Counted from the stretch's first letter, positions 1 through 11,042 are shown. The stretch is 64,000 bases of DNA from Actinomycetota bacterium (GCA_030645615.1 JAUSNB010000018.1:25602-89601); one strand, 5' to 3'. Notes: generated by a model not told the origin, from the letters alone. Made by a program: numbers and translations.

Positions 1-480
1 CTCTCCTACGCCGTGCTCGGCGCACTCGGCGCCACGGCGCTCTTGCAGTTCGCTCCCCTGCGCATCGGCCTTGGCCTCCTCGGCGCCGCGGTCCTGATCG
101 TCATCGGCGCCCGGACCCTTCGCGACGCCTTCCGAGTGCGGCAGGGTGCCGAGGACCTGAGCGAGGTGATCGAGCCGCGCCACGCCTTGCGAACAGGCCT
201 GATCGCCACCGCGTCGAATCCACTGACGATCCTGACGTGGGGCGCGGTCTTCTCGGGCGCGGCTGCGGCCGACGTCGCCGCCACGGCAGCCGGTGCCGTG
301 GCCTTCGTGCTGGGGATCGGCTTGGGCTCGCTGGCCTTCCACCTGGTCCTCGCCGGCGTCGCCGGCACGCTCGGCGGGCGCATGGGACCCCGGGCGCTCG
401 CGTGGACCGATGCCGTGAGCGGGATCGGCCTGATCGGCTTCGGGGCCCTTCTGGGCGTCCGCACCGTGCGCGAAGGCTGA
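1..480 (+). CDS. LysE-family exporter, C-terminal part (5' end outside window)
   Basis: The reading frame is open from the first base, so the gene begins upstream of the window; only about 159 codons are visible. Members of the LysE/RhtB family are inner-membrane exporters of amino acids of roughly 200 residues with about six membrane segments. The visible part holds several hydrophobic helices and a conserved-looking TASNPLTILTW stretch near codon 70, typical of the family's central Asn-Pro region. The substrate cannot be told. A weak 6-bp inverted repeat (479-484 with 493-498) follows the stop and lies before msrB. Confidence 0.75.
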   Translation, partial: LSYAVLGALGATALLQFAPLRIGLGLLGAAVLIVIGARTLRDAFRVRQGAEDLSEVIEPRHALRTGLIATASNPLTILTWGAVFSGAAAADVAATAAGAVAFVLGIGLGSLAFHLVLAGVAGTLGGRMGPRALAWTDAVSGIGLIGFGALLGVRTVREG

Positions 481-518
481 CGACGGGTTAGCGTCGTCCC
501 AGCAGAAGGGGAGACACC

Positions 519-983
519 ATGGTCCGCGTGAGTCCGGCGTCCGACGGCCCGAGCCGTCCTGACGGCGCGCCCTATCCCGTCGTCCGCGATGAAGACGAGT
601 GGCAGGCCGCGCTGACCCCCCTGGAATACCACGTCCTGCGCGAAGCAGGCACCGAGGCGCCCTTCGTCGGGGAGTACACGGACACCAAGGCCGAGGGCGT
701 CTACCGGTGCCGCGCTTGCCAGGCCGAGCTGTTCCGCAGCGATGCCAAGTTCGACTCCCATTGCGGCTGGCCGAGTTTCTACGCCCCGCTGGCCCAGGAC
801 AGCGTGGTCTACGTCGAGGACCACAGCCTTGGCCGGGCGCGCGCTGAGGTCCGCTGCGCGTCATGCGGCGGCCATCTCGGTCACGTATTCGAGGGAGAGG
901 GCTACGGCACGCCGACCGACCTTCGCTACTGCATCAACTCGATCTCAATGACGCTCGAGCCGCAGGACGGGCAGGAGCCCTAG
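519..983 (+). CDS. msrB: Peptide-methionine (R)-S-oxide reductase MsrB
   Basis: This 154-residue protein matches the SelR/MsrB family, which reduces methionine-R-sulfoxide in oxidised proteins in the cytoplasm using thioredoxin. The structural zinc is held by two pairs of Cys (CRAC at 64-67, CASC at 113-116). HCGWPSF (about 81-87) and GHLGHVF (118-124) form the substrate pocket, and RYCINS places the catalytic Cys at 138. It is a Cys enzyme, not a selenoprotein. A purine-rich ribosome site (AAGGGGAG) precedes the ATG. Its TAG stop shares a CTAG with the stop of the convergent EamA gene. Confidence 0.95.
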   Translation: MVRVSPASDGPSRPDGAPYPVVRDEDEWQAALTPLEYHVLREAGTEAPFVGEYTDTKAEGVYRCRACQAELFRSDAKFDSHCGWPSFYAPLAQDSVVYVEDHSLGRARAEVRCASCGGHLGHVFEGEGYGTPTDLRYCINSISMTLEPQDGQEP

Positions 984-1816
984 CCCGCCGACGCGATCAT
1001 CAATACGCCACCGATGGCGGCGACCACGCCCGCGTACTGCACCGCGCGCAGCCGCTCGCGCAGGAAGATGGCGGCGAGGATGGCCGTAACCACCGGGTAG
1101 AGGCTGCCCAGCACGGATGTCGTCGACAGCAGTCCCGTCGTCGTGGCCACGCCGAAAGCCACGTTGGCCCCCGCGTCGAAGATCCCGATGATGACGAGCG
1201 GGAACACGTCGCGACGCCCTGCCCCTCCGATGCTGCGCACCGCGACGAGGACGATGGCGAAGATGACGACCGACGTCACGCGCATGCCCGTCATCGTCAT
1301 GAGTGCGTCGTATCGACTGCCCTCGGCCATCAGGACGTACATGCCGCCGAAGCCGAGGGCAGCGGCACCCGCAAGCAGCAACGGCCGAGCCGATTCCGCC
1401 CCGGAAAGCTCCGGGCCGCTGGCCAGCAGGATTCCGACGACCGCGAGGATGATGCCCAGGACCTGGATCGGCGCGGGCTGCTCGCCGCGGAGCAGCGACA
1501 CGGCCACGGGCACCAGTACCGACAGTGACACGAGGGGCGAGACGATCCCCATTGGCCCGATGGCCAAGGCCTGGTAGAAGGCCACCATCGCTACCAGTCC
1601 CAGCACGCTGGCGCCGATGGCCCACGGCCAGTAGCCCGGGTCCCTCGACCATCCGCCCGATACCGTGGCGATGACCCCGAGGACGACGAAGCCCACCCCC
1701 TGGGAGAGCCCGTACACCGCCAGTGCCGGCAGCCGGCGCGACGTAACGCCGCCGATGAAGTCCGCGGTCCCCCACATCAGCGACGACATGACGGCGAGGA
1801 GTGCGGACACGCGCAC
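980..1816 (-). CDS. EamA/DMT-superfamily transporter
   Basis: A 278-residue hydrophobic protein with about ten predicted membrane segments arranged as two homologous halves, as expected for EamA-type drug/metabolite transporters. The N-terminal Trp-Gly-Thr (SSLMWGTADF) and a Pro in the second half of each repeat fit the family. These proteins export or import small metabolites and the substrate is usually unpredictable from sequence. The GTG at 1816 is the apparent start. The gene is convergent with msrB and divergent from the DUF3000 gene. Confidence 0.85.
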   Translation of the reverse strand: MRVSALLAVMSSLMWGTADFIGGVTSRRLPALAVYGLSQGVGFVVLGVIATVSGGWSRDPGYWPWAIGASVLGLVAMVAFYQALAIGPMGIVSPLVSLSVLVPVAVSLLRGEQPAPIQVLGIILAVVGILLASGPELSGAESARPLLLAGAAALGFGGMYVLMAEGSRYDALMTMTGMRVTSVVIFAIVLVAVRSIGGAGRRDVFPLVIIGIFDAGANVAFGVATTTGLLSTTSVLGSLYPVVTAILAAIFLRERLRAVQYAGVVAAIGGVLMIASAG

Positions 1817-1881
1817 ACCCTAGGCGGGTGCACCGGCGCGCCTGATCCCGCCAGCGGGCGCCTGCCGCCTAGCCTGCCGAT

Positions 1882-2484
1882 ATGAGGACGATCACGTCCC
1901 GCTCCGACGGGTTCGCGCGCGCACTGGAGCAGGTGCGCGCCGTCCCGGTCCGACCGGAGTTCGACCTCGACGAGGCCCCGGCCCCGCAGCGGCTGGCCCC
2001 ATCGTCCCTCGCCCTCACGGTGGAGCGGGCCGATCCGGACCTGCCCGAGGCAAGCGGCCGCTTCGTTCTCCTGCACGACCCGGACGGGGTCGACGAGTGG
2101 GAGGGCAGCTTCCGGGCCGTCGTGTTCGTCCGGGCCGAGATCGAGGCGGACCTCGTCGACGACCCGATGCTGCAGGAGGTGGGCTGGAGCTGGGTGCTGG
2201 AGGCTTTGGCGTCGACCGGGAGCAGGTCCACCCAACTCGGCGGAACGGTGACCCGCACGTCCGGTCATTCGTTCGGCACCATGGTCGACCGACCTTCGGA
2301 CGGCTTCCTGGAGATCCGTGCCTCGTGGACGCCCTCGGAGGACGCGGCCACGGGAGAGGTGCTCGACGACCTGGGGCAGCACGTCTCGGCGTGGCTGAAC
2401 CTCACCGCTCTGGCCGCCGGACTCGCGCCGCTCCCGCCCGGCATAACGTACGTCGACGCGGCCCGGCGGCGCGGTCGCCGATGA
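1882..2484 (+). CDS. DUF3000 family protein
   Basis: A 200-residue soluble protein whose sequence (for example ALEQVRAVPVRPEFDLDEAPAP at the N-terminus, DEWEGSFRAVVFVRAEIE in the middle and SWTPSEDAATGEVLDDLGQHVSAWL near the C-terminus) matches the actinobacterial DUF3000 family. The function is unknown. In actinobacteria the family commonly sits directly before RNase D, as here: its TGA overlaps the ATG of the next gene (ATGA), indicating translational coupling and perhaps a role in RNA metabolism, which is inference. It ends in a basic RRRGRR tail. Confidence 0.85.
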   Translation: MRTITSRSDGFARALEQVRAVPVRPEFDLDEAPAPQRLAPSSLALTVERADPDLPEASGRFVLLHDPDGVDEWEGSFRAVVFVRAEIEADLVDDPMLQEVGWSWVLEALASTGSRSTQLGGTVTRTSGHSFGTMVDRPSDGFLEIRASWTPSEDAATGEVLDDLGQHVSAWLNLTALAAGLAPLPPGITYVDAARRRGRR

Positions 2485-3722
2485 GCGAACGGCCAGAGCC
2501 GGACGACCATGCGGACCCGATCGCGCCCTTCGAGCCGCGCGACGGCGTGCCCCTCGTCATCGAGGATGAGGCCGCTTTGCGGGACTTCGCGGACCGCCTC
2601 GCCGCGGGCTCCGGGCCGCTCGCGGTCGATGCCGAACGGGCTTCGGGCTACCGATACGGCCAACGCGCCTACCTGGTGCAGGTGCGCCGCGAAGGATCCG
2701 GAACTGCCCTGATCGACCCGATCGCGGTCCCCGATCTCGCCCCGATCCAGGCAGCCACCGTGGGGGTGGAGTGGATCCTGCATGCTGCCACGCAGGACCT
2801 GCACTGCCTTGCCGAGGTCGGCCTGAGCCCGAGCGCCCTGTTCGACACCGAGTTGGCCGGACGGCTGCTGGGCCGCGAACGCGTCAGCCTTGCCGCCCTC
2901 GTGGCCAGCGAGCTCGGGCAGGTGCTGGAGAAGGGTCACGGTGCGACCGACTGGTCCCTCCGCCCGCTTAGCGCCGCGCAGTTGCGGTACGCAGCCCTTG
3001 ACGTGGAGCTCCTGGCCGAGCTCCGCGACGTGCTGGACCAGGCGCTCGTGGAGGCTGGCAAGCGCGCCATCGCCGCGGAGGAGTTCGACGCCCTGCTCTC
3101 CTTCGCCCCGAGGGCACGCGGCGAGGACGAATGGCGGCGGACCTCGGGCATCCACCGGCTCCGCAAGCCGCGGGCACTGGCCATCGTCCGGGAGTTGTGG
3201 CTGGCCCGCGACGACATCGCCCGTCGTCGCGACATCGCGGTCGGCCGGATCCTGCCCGATGCCGCCATCGTGGCCGCGGCACATGCGGCCCCGGCTGATG
3301 CCGATGCGCTCGCCGCCCTGCCCGAGTTCCGTGGGCGTGGGGCGAGCCGGTACCTGCGGGAGTGGTGGCAGGGCGTGGCCCGCGCCCTCGCGCTCCCGGC
3401 CGCCGACCTCCCGGCCGCCGCTCCCCCGCCGTCGGGACCGCCGCAGCCACGGTCCTGGCCCGATCGTGACCCCGTGGCGGCCGCCCGGCTGGAGGCGGCG
3501 CGCTCAGGGCTGGCGGCCATCGCGCAGACCCTGGGCATGCCGACCGAGAACGTGCTCAGCCCGGACACCGTCCGCCGGCTGTGCTGGGAGCCGCCCGCCG
3601 ATGGGGACGTCGCCACAGCACTTGCCCGGATGGGAGCCAGGCCCTGGCAGGTAGCGGCCTGCTGCGAACCCCTGCTGGCGGCGCTCGCGACCACGCCGCC
3701 GGTTGACGCTACTGGCCAGTAG
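2481..3722 (+). CDS. rnd: Ribonuclease D (3'-5' exoribonuclease with HRDC domain)
   Basis: A 413-residue protein with an N-terminal DEDD-type exonuclease domain and a C-terminal HRDC domain. The metal ligands are visible: Asp50 and Glu52 in exo motif I, Asp106 in motif II, Tyr170 and Asp174 (YAALD) in motif III, making it a DEDDy enzyme. HRDC helices occupy about 210-290, followed by a second helical repeat to the C-terminus. RNase D trims 3' ends of tRNA precursors and other small RNAs. The ATG at 2481 overlaps the DUF3000 stop; a frame extension upstream lies inside DUF3000 and is not used. Confidence 0.93.
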   Translation: MSERPEPDDHADPIAPFEPRDGVPLVIEDEAALRDFADRLAAGSGPLAVDAERASGYRYGQRAYLVQVRREGSGTALIDPIAVPDLAPIQAATVGVEWILHAATQDLHCLAEVGLSPSALFDTELAGRLLGRERVSLAALVASELGQVLEKGHGATDWSLRPLSAAQLRYAALDVELLAELRDVLDQALVEAGKRAIAAEEFDALLSFAPRARGEDEWRRTSGIHRLRKPRALAIVRELWLARDDIARRRDIAVGRILPDAAIVAAAHAAPADADALAALPEFRGRGASRYLREWWQGVARALALPAADLPAAAPPPSGPPQPRSWPDRDPVAAARLEAARSGLAAIAQTLGMPTENVLSPDTVRRLCWEPPADGDVATALARMGARPWQVAACCEPLLAALATTPPVDATGQ

Positions 3723-3731
3723 CCAGCCAAG

Positions 3732-3745
3732 TTACCCGTCGGTAA
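3732..3745. promoter_or_regulatory. Dyad operator upstream of the fadA-fadB operon
   Basis: TTACC-cgtc-GGTAA forms a 14-bp inverted repeat 53 bases before the thiolase start. It overlaps a good -10-like TAATAT at 3743-3748. TetR-type regulators of fatty-acid degradation commonly bind short TTAC/GTAA dyads at such positions, so repression released by an acyl-CoA is a reasonable guess. No regulator gene lies next to it. Confidence 0.45.
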
Positions 3746-3797
3746 TATGGGCCGGGGAGGCCCGTTCGGGCTCCTGATGCTGACCCGGGGAGCCGTC

Positions 3798-4993
<1,196 letters not shown>

Positions 4994-4997
<4 letters not shown>

Positions 4998-7090
4998 GCA
5001 CCGACACGGACACGCACGACGAGGTCGTCACCCGTGCTCGCGTACGCGTGGTCGACATGCCCGCACAGGCCGGCAGGCTCGCCCTCATCACGCTCGACAA
5101 CGATCGCGACCACACCAGGCCGAGCACTTTCGGCCCCGGCGGGCTCACGTCGCTGAACGAAGCCCTGGACTCGGTCACGCAGATGCGTGACCTGGCTGCC
5201 ATCGCGGTGACCGGCAAGCCGTTCATCTTCGCCGTCGGCGCGGACCTGTCCGCCATGGGCAGGGTGAACGATCCCGCGATCATCAAGCAGTTCGCCCACT
5301 TCGGCCACAACGTGATGCGCCGGCTTGGCGAGATGAGCGTGCCCACGTTCGCCTTCGTCAACGGCGCGGCCATGGGCGGTGGGACCGAACTGGCCCTGCA
5401 CTGCGACTACCGCACCATGTCGACCGGCGCCGCCGGCATGTCCCTGCCCGAGGTGTTCCTCGGACTGGTCCCCGGCTGGGGCGGCGCCTTCCTGCTGCCC
5501 AACCTCATCGGCCCCGCCGATGCCCTGCAGGTGATCATCGCCAACCCCATGCAGCAGAACAAGCAACTGCGCCCCAAGGACGCACTCAAGCTACGGGTCG
5601 TCGATGCGCTGTTCGAGCCCGCAGAGTTCCTGGAGGAGTCGATCCGGTGGGCCGCTGGCGTCGTCAGCGGGACGATCGCGGTCGCCCGGCCCGAGCCTGA
5701 CCGGGAGTCATGGGACGCCATCGTCGACATCGCTCACGGCATGGTCGACTCGCGGCTGCACGGGGCCACGCCGGCCCCCTATCGCGCGCTGGATCTCGTC
5801 CGGGCGGCCCGGACAGCGACCCGGGACGAGGGCTTCGCCGCCGAGGACGATGCGCTGACCGATCTCGTCATGGGCGAGGACCTCCGAGCCAGCCTCTACG
5901 CCTTCGACCTCGTCCAGCGCCGGGCCAAGAAGCCCGCTGGCGTCCCGGACAAGTCCCTGGCCCGCCGCGTCTCCAAGGTCGGCATCGTCGGTGCGGGGCT
6001 CATGGCATCCCAACTCGCGCTGCTGTTCGCCAAGCGCTTGGAGGTGCCGGTCGTGATGACCGACCTCGACGCCGAGCGCGTCGCCAGCGGCCTGGCCTAC
6101 GTGCGGGAGGACTTGGCCGGGCAGGTGGCCAAGGGGCGCCTCACCCAGGACAAGGCCAACCGTCTCGCAGCCCTCGTGACCGGCGATACCGACAAGGATG
6201 ACTTCGCGGACGCAGACTTCGTCATCGAGGCCGTGTTCGAGAACCTGGACGTGAAGAGGAAGGTCTTCGCCGAACTCGAGGCAATCGTCCCGGAGACCTG
6301 CGTGCTGGCCACCAACACGTCATCGCTGTCGATCACCGACATGGCGGCCGGGCTGCTCCATCCCGAGCGGGTGGTGGGCTTCCACTTCTTCAATCCCGTG
6401 GCGTTGATGCCCCTGTTGGAGATCGCCCGAGCCGAGCGCACGGACGACGCCACCCTTGCCACCGCCTTCGCGGTCGGAAGGCAGCTCAAGAAGTCCTGCG
6501 TCCTCGTCAAGGATGCTCCGGCATTCGTCGTCAATCGACTCCTGACGCGCTTCCTCGGCGAGGTCACCCGCGCGGTTGACGAAGGGACTCCGTTCGAGGT
6601 CGCCGACCGGGCCCTCGAGCCACTCGGCCTCCCGATGTCGCCCTTCAGCTTGCTCGAGCTCGTCGGGCCGGCCGTGGCCTTCCACGTCTCCGAGACGATG
6701 GTGGCCGCATACCCGGAGCGCTTCTATGCCTCGGAGAACATGCGCAAGGTCGTCGATGCCGGGCTGAAGTCCATCCTTGTGACGGGGGCCGACGGGACCA
6801 CGTCCGTCGATCCGAAGGTGGCGGCCCTGTACGTCCTCGGCGATGCGCCGCTGACCGCTGACCAGGTCCGCGAGCGTGCGCTGCTTGCGCTGGCCGATGA
6901 AGTACGCCGGATGCTGGATGAGGGCGTCGTCGCCGCGGCCCAGGACATCGACCTGTGCATGATCCTCGGAGCCGGGTGGCCGTTCTGGCTCGGCGGCATC
7001 ACCCCGTACCTGGATCGTTCAGGCGCATCCGAGCGATCGACCGGGCAGCGCTTCCTGACTCATGGCGTCGCCTCCGTTCCCGTGCGGTAG
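4994..7090 (+). CDS. fadB: Multifunctional fatty-acid oxidation protein (enoyl-CoA hydratase / 3-hydroxyacyl-CoA dehydrogenase)
   Basis: A 698-residue FadB-type protein. The N-terminal crotonase domain (about 15-200) carries the oxyanion-hole and catalytic blocks GADLSAMG, GGGTELALHCD and LPEVFLGLVPGWGG with the two Glu residues. The NAD-binding 3-hydroxyacyl-CoA dehydrogenase domain begins about residue 330 (GIVGAGLMAS, slightly unusual in ending Ala-Ser where Gly is common) and has the catalytic His in VVGFHFFNP. Two C-terminal 3HCDH domains follow. With fadA it forms the usual two-gene beta-oxidation complex. AGGGAG precedes the ATG, which overlaps the fadA stop. Confidence 0.93.
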
Positions 7091-7105
7091 CAGCCGACCC
7101 GTGCG

Positions 7106-7861
7106 TCAGTCGTACTTGCTCATGACCCTGACGTTGATGGCCGGCATGACGCCGACAAATGCCGCCACGACGATGAAGCCGGGCGCGATGGCCGACCAGT
7201 TCAATGGCTCGAGGATCAGCGACCGCATTGCCTCCGTCACGTAGGTCACGGGGTTGAGCGTCGCGGCCACTTCCATCACATCGGTGAGCAAGTCACGCGG
7301 CACGAAGTTGGGGGTGAGGAAGAGCAACGGGAAGAACACGAGGCCGGCCGAGTTCGTTGCAGCCGAACTGCGGGTCTTGAGCGCCACGAACTGCAGGAAG
7401 GCGGCGTAGCCCGTGGCCCAACCCGCGGCCTGCAGGACAAGCAGCAGGACGCCGACGATGCCGCTGGCAAGGCGCACACCGAACGGGAGCGCGACGACGA
7501 TGATGACGACCGTCATCGCAGCGATCTTGATCGGCTCCGAGATCAGACGCCCAAGGGCTATCGACGTGCGCGACACCGGCGTGGCGCGGATCTTGTCGAA
7601 GTACCTGTTCTCGATCTCCTCGACGAGGTACAGCGCCGCCGTTCCGAACGACGCTGCCAGCAGGATCGTTGCGGGCAGCTGGAACGCCCCGTAGTTCTGC
7701 CCGCGGAGGAAAGGCGTCGTGTCGGTCGGGAAGATGCGTGCTGCCTGGCCCACGTTGACGACGAGGAAGAACAGCGGGATGAGCAGCGTGGGGAGCAATG
7801 CATCGGGAGTGCGCCACGCCTCGCGCAGGCCGCGTCCGCCGATCACCTTGAGCGCATTCAT
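7106..7861 (-). CDS. ABC-2 type transporter permease
   Basis: A 251-residue integral membrane protein with about six membrane segments, of the ABC-2/DrrB permease class that exports drugs, lipids or polysaccharides with a separate ATPase. The conserved central block is visible (EEIENRYFDKIRATPVSRTSI, about 95-115) and a late TLNPVTYVTEAMR matches the C-terminal signature of DrrB-like permeases. The ATG at 7861 overlaps the original stop of the ATPase gene (ATGA), so the two were coupled. Since that ATPase gene is broken, the permease may be an orphan. It is convergent with fadB, 15 bases away. Confidence 0.85.
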   Translation of the reverse strand: MNALKVIGGRGLREAWRTPDALLPTLLIPLFFLVVNVGQAARIFPTDTTPFLRGQNYGAFQLPATILLAASFGTAALYLVEEIENRYFDKIRATPVSRTSIALGRLISEPIKIAAMTVVIIVVALPFGVRLASGIVGVLLLVLQAAGWATGYAAFLQFVALKTRSSAATNSAGLVFFPLLFLTPNFVPRDLLTDVMEVAATLNPVTYVTEAMRSLILEPLNWSAIAPGFIVVAAFVGVMPAINVRVMSKYD

Positions 7862-8660
7862 GCCTGAACCTCCCGGACCTCGCCTGCGCCACGTTCTCGC
7901 CCTCGACCCGTGACGTCGAGGAACACATCGTCGAGGGTGGGCTCGACGTCGCCGCCGCGCTTGGCCTTGAGGTCGGCCTTGAGCGAGGCGGGAGTCCCCT
8001 AGCGGACGATGCGTCCGCTGTCGATGATCGCCAGGCGCGAGCACAGTTGATCGGCCTCTTCGAGGTACTGCGTCGTGAGGAAGACCGTCACCCCTAGGGC
8101 ATTGATGCGCCGGACCTCCTCCCAGACCACGAGTCGGCTCGCCGGATCAAGACCGGTTGTCGGCTCATCCAGGAAGAGCACGTCCGGTCGGTGGACGAGC
8201 GCGCTGGCGAGGTCGAGCCGTCGCTTCATGCCGCCCGAGTAGGTCTTGGTCCGCCTGTCCGCGGCATCGGTCAGGTCGACGAGTTCCAGGAGTTCCTCGG
8301 CCCGGGTCGCCGCCGCGGCCGTCGACAGCCCGAAGAGCCTGGCCTGAAGCACGAGGATCTCGCGCCCGGACTGCCGGGGATCCAGGCCCACGTCCTGAAG
8401 GGCGACACCGATCTTGTGCCGCACTCCGTCGGGTCGGAGGCCACGTCGATGCCGACGACCTGCGCTGACCCGGTGGATATCGTCGTGAGGGTCGTGAGCA
8501 TGCGCACTGTCGTGGACTTGCCGGCTCCGTTTGGCCCGAGGAAGCCGAAGACCTCACCCGTACGGACCTGCAGGTCCACGCCCCGCACCGCCTCGACCGT
8601 GGAGCCCTTCTTCCCTTGGAACGTCTTGACCAGGCCCTGGGCCGTCACCGCGATCGTCAT
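7858..8660 (-). pseudogene. DrrA-like ABC transporter ATP-binding protein, frameshifted and interrupted by a stop
   Basis: The N-terminal part (from ATG 8660) holds the Walker A motif GPNGAGKST and continues to DVASDPTE. There a base is missing near 8424: adding one G to the coding strand joins it in frame to RHKIGVALQDVGLDP, then the signature YSGGMKRRLDLA, Walker B VLFLDEPTTGLDP and the switch His region. After IIDSGRIVR an in-frame TAG (7999-8001; GAG to TAG would explain it) precedes GTPASLKADL and EPTLDDVFLDVTG, the normal family C-terminus, ending at 7858-7860 with an ATGA overlap to the permease. Two independent lesions point to a decaying gene. Sequencing or assembly error is the alternative, more likely for the indel than for the stop. 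Confidence 0.82.
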
Positions 8661-8703
8661 GGCCGCGAGGGTACGGAATCACCCTGACGACGGCCAGCCC
8701 ACC

Positions 8704-10614
8704 CTAGGCCTGGAGGTCCGATCGCTCGGAGGCGCTGGTGCTCGAGTCCGAGCGATGGGCAACTGCTTCGACGATGGACCGGGAGATGTCCTGCGCGGTG
8801 AGTCCGCACTCGGCCAGCACCTGTGCGCGCGTGCCGTGGTCCAGGAACCGCTCCGGGATCCCTACGCTGCGGAGGGGCACGTCGACCCCGTGGTCGCGCA
8901 GCAACTGGGCGACGGCCGCACCCACCCCACCCGTGCGGATCCCGTCCTCGATGACGACGACGAGTCGCGCCGTGGTGGCGACCCCGACGAGCGACTCCGG
9001 GAGGGGCTTGACCCAGCGCGGGTCCACGACGATGACCCCGATGCCCTGGGCCCGCAGCCGCTCGGCGACGTCGACCGCGAGCCCGGCGAAGGCGCCCACG
9101 CTCACGATCAGCACGTCCGGCGATCCGGACTCCGCGATCACGTCGTAGCCCGGGCACGTCCGCAGCGCGGGAATGGAGGGACCGAGCCCTCCCTTGGGGA
9201 AGCGCACGACCGTCGGCGCATCCGCCACGGCGATCGCCGCACGGAGGGCACCGCGCAGGGTGGCCTCGTCGCGCGGAGCCGCCAACCGCAGCCCGGGCAC
9301 GACCTGCAGCATGGACATGTCCCACATGCCGTTGTGGCTGGCGCCGTCGTCGCCCGTGACCCCGGCGCGGTCCAGGACGAACGTGACCCCCGCCTTGTGC
9401 AGGGCGCAGTCCATGAGCACCTGGTCGAACGCCCGGTTGAGGAAGGTGGCATACAGGGCGACCACTGGGTGCAGGCCGCCGTAGGCCATGCCGGCAGCGC
9501 TGGTGACGGCGTGCTGCTCGGCGATCCCCACGTCGAAGGTGCGGTCCGGGAAGGCCTGGGCGAAGGCATCGAGGCCGGTCGGGCCGAGCATGGCCGCCGT
9601 GATCGCGACGACGTCGGGCCGGTCCCGCCCGATGGCCACGAGCTCGTCGGCAAAGGCCGCGGTCCACGAGGGGCCGTTCGCCTTGATGGGTAAGCCTGTC
9701 TCGGGGTCGAACACGCCGACGCCATGGAAGTGGTCGGCCTTGTCGAGCTCGGCGGGCGAGTAGCCGCGACCCTTGTGGGTGATGGCGTGCACGATCACCG
9801 GTCCTGCGAACGCCTTGGCCCGGGTGAGGGCGAACTCCATCTCCTGCTCGTCATGGCCGTCGACGGGGCCGATGTACTTCAGCCCGAGGTCCTCGAACAT
9901 CCCCTGAGGGGCCACTACGTCCTTGACGCCCTTCTTCATCCCGTGCAGGGCCCCGTAAACCGGTTCGCCGACGAGCGGGGTGCGGTGGAGGACTCGCTTG
10001 CCCCAGTTCATGAAGCGCTCATAGCCGCGCGTCGTGCGCAAGGTGGCCAGATGGTGCGCCAGGCCACCGATCGTGGGCGAGTACGAGCGCCCGTTGTCGT
10101 TCACGACGATCACCAGCGGCCGGCTGGACCCGGCGATGTTGTTGAGCGCCTCCCATGCCATGCCGCCGGTCAGCGCGCCGTCGCCGATGACCGCGACGAC
10201 ATGCTGCGCACCGAGGAGACCACGACGCTCCCAGGCCTTGGCCAGCCCGTCGGCGTACGACAGGGCCGTGGACGCGTGGCTGTTCTCGACGAGGTCATGG
10301 GGACTCTCGGCCCGGCTCGGGTATCCGGACAGCCCGCCTGCCTGCCTCAGCGTCCCGAAGTCGCCGGCCCGCCCGGTCAGGATCTTGTGCACGTAGGCCT
10401 GGTGCCCCGTGTCCCAGATGATCATGTCGTCGGGTGAGCGGAATACCCGGTGCAGCGCGATGGTGAGCTCGACGACGCCGAGGCTCGGCCCGAGGTGGCC
10501 CCCGGTCGCCGACACCTTCTCGACGAGGAACTCGCGGATCTCCTGCGCCAGTGCAGGCAGCTGCTCAGGCGCCAGTGCCCGGACGTCGCGCGGATCACGG
10601 ATGCCTTCGATCAA
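8704..10614 (-). CDS. dxs: 1-deoxy-D-xylulose-5-phosphate synthase
   Basis: DXS condenses pyruvate and glyceraldehyde-3-phosphate with thiamine diphosphate, the first step of the MEP isoprenoid pathway. The protein shows [12 protein letters not shown] near the N-terminus, the ThDP/Mg motif [16 protein letters not shown], the Glu of the transketolase domain (GIAEQHAV) and [15 protein letters not shown], then a transketolase C-domain. TTG at 10614 is preferred as start because GGGAGGA lies just upstream and [14 protein letters not shown] matches the usual N-terminus (636 residues); an ATG at 10638 would add eight residues. Confidence 0.93.
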   Translation of the reverse strand: MIEGIRDPRDVRALAPEQLPALAQEIREFLVEKVSATGGHLGPSLGVVELTIALHRVFRSPDDMIIWDTGHQAYVHKILTGRAGDFGTLRQAGGLSGYPSRAESPHDLVENSHASTALSYADGLAKAWERRGLLGAQHVVAVIGDGALTGGMAWEALNNIAGSSRPLVIVVNDNGRSYSPTIGGLAHHLATLRTTRGYERFMNWGKRVLHRTPLVGEPVYGALHGMKKGVKDVVAPQGMFEDLGLKYIGPVDGHDEQEMEFALTRAKAFAGPVIVHAITHKGRGYSPAELDKADHFHGVGVFDPETGLPIKANGPSWTAAFADELVAIGRDRPDVVAITAAMLGPTGLDAFAQAFPDRTFDVGIAEQHAVTSAAGMAYGGLHPVVALYATFLNRAFDQVLMDCALHKAGVTFVLDRAGVTGDDGASHNGMWDMSMLQVVPGLRLAAPRDEATLRGALRAAIAVADAPTVVRFPKGGLGPSIPALRTCPGYDVIAESGSPDVLIVSVGAFAGLAVDVAERLRAQGIGVIVVDPRWVKPLPESLVGVATTARLVVVIEDGIRTGGVGAAVAQLLRDHGVDVPLRSVGIPERFLDHGTRAQVLAECGLTAQDISRSIVEAVAHRSDSSTSASERSDLQA

Positions 10615-10670
10615 GGCGGGTTCCTCCCTCTCCGGCATGGCCCCGCAAGTCTAGGCGAATACGTCCGCCC

Positions 10671-11042
10671 TCACCCCTTGATGCCCGGTGTGCGCGCCCG
10701 GACAGCGAGCGCCTCCTCCACGAGGGCGACCTCGCGCTGCACGGCGAGCAGGCGGGCCCCTTCTGCCTCGAGTGCTGCCTGCACGGTCGCCAGCTCGTCG
10801 GCCGCGAGGTGCGCACCCAGGTCGCTTCGCGCGGTGGAGTAGGCGCTCCTGATTCCGTCCAGCTCGCCCGCCACGACGTGCGCGACGACGCGTCCGAGCG
10901 CGATGGGGTACTGGCGCAGGGTCGATCCGCGCAGGTCGGCCGGCGCCCGGTCAAGCAACCAGCCAACCACGCGCTCGTCGAACTCGACGGTGCCGCGCGG
11001 GGGCAGGTCGCGGGGCCAGCCCGGCGGTCCTCCCTTTGCCAT
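10671..11042 (-). CDS. Small hypothetical protein between dxs and aconitase
   Basis: A 123-residue protein not assigned to a family. The N-terminal third is compact and charged (FDERVVGWLLDRAPADLRGSTL), and the second half is a long, Ala/Glu-rich helix, likely a coiled coil (about 65-115: ADELATVQAALEAEGARLL and onwards). No membrane segment or signal peptide is seen. It lies 5 bases after acnA on the same strand and probably shares its transcript, so a helper role near aconitase or DXS is possible, though nothing in the sequence shows it. Confidence 0.7.
   Translation of the reverse strand: MAKGGPPGWPRDLPPRGTVEFDERVVGWLLDRAPADLRGSTLRQYPIALGRVVAHVVAGELDGIRSAYSTARSDLGAHLAADELATVQAALEAEGARLLAVQREVALVEEALAVRARTPGIKG

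Noticed and set aside
479..498. Hairpin after the LysE gene as a terminator
   Set aside because: The stem is only six base pairs with an eight-base loop and no U-run, and it may occur by chance in such DNA.
6..824. Open frame on the minus strand across the LysE end and msrB
   Set aside because: Both plus-strand genes have clear family matches; the antisense product is compositionally biased without domains.
3747..3797. Upstream ATG for the thiolase
   Set aside because: It overlaps the -10 box and dyad operator; GTG 3798 has a close GGGGAG and gives the family N-terminus.
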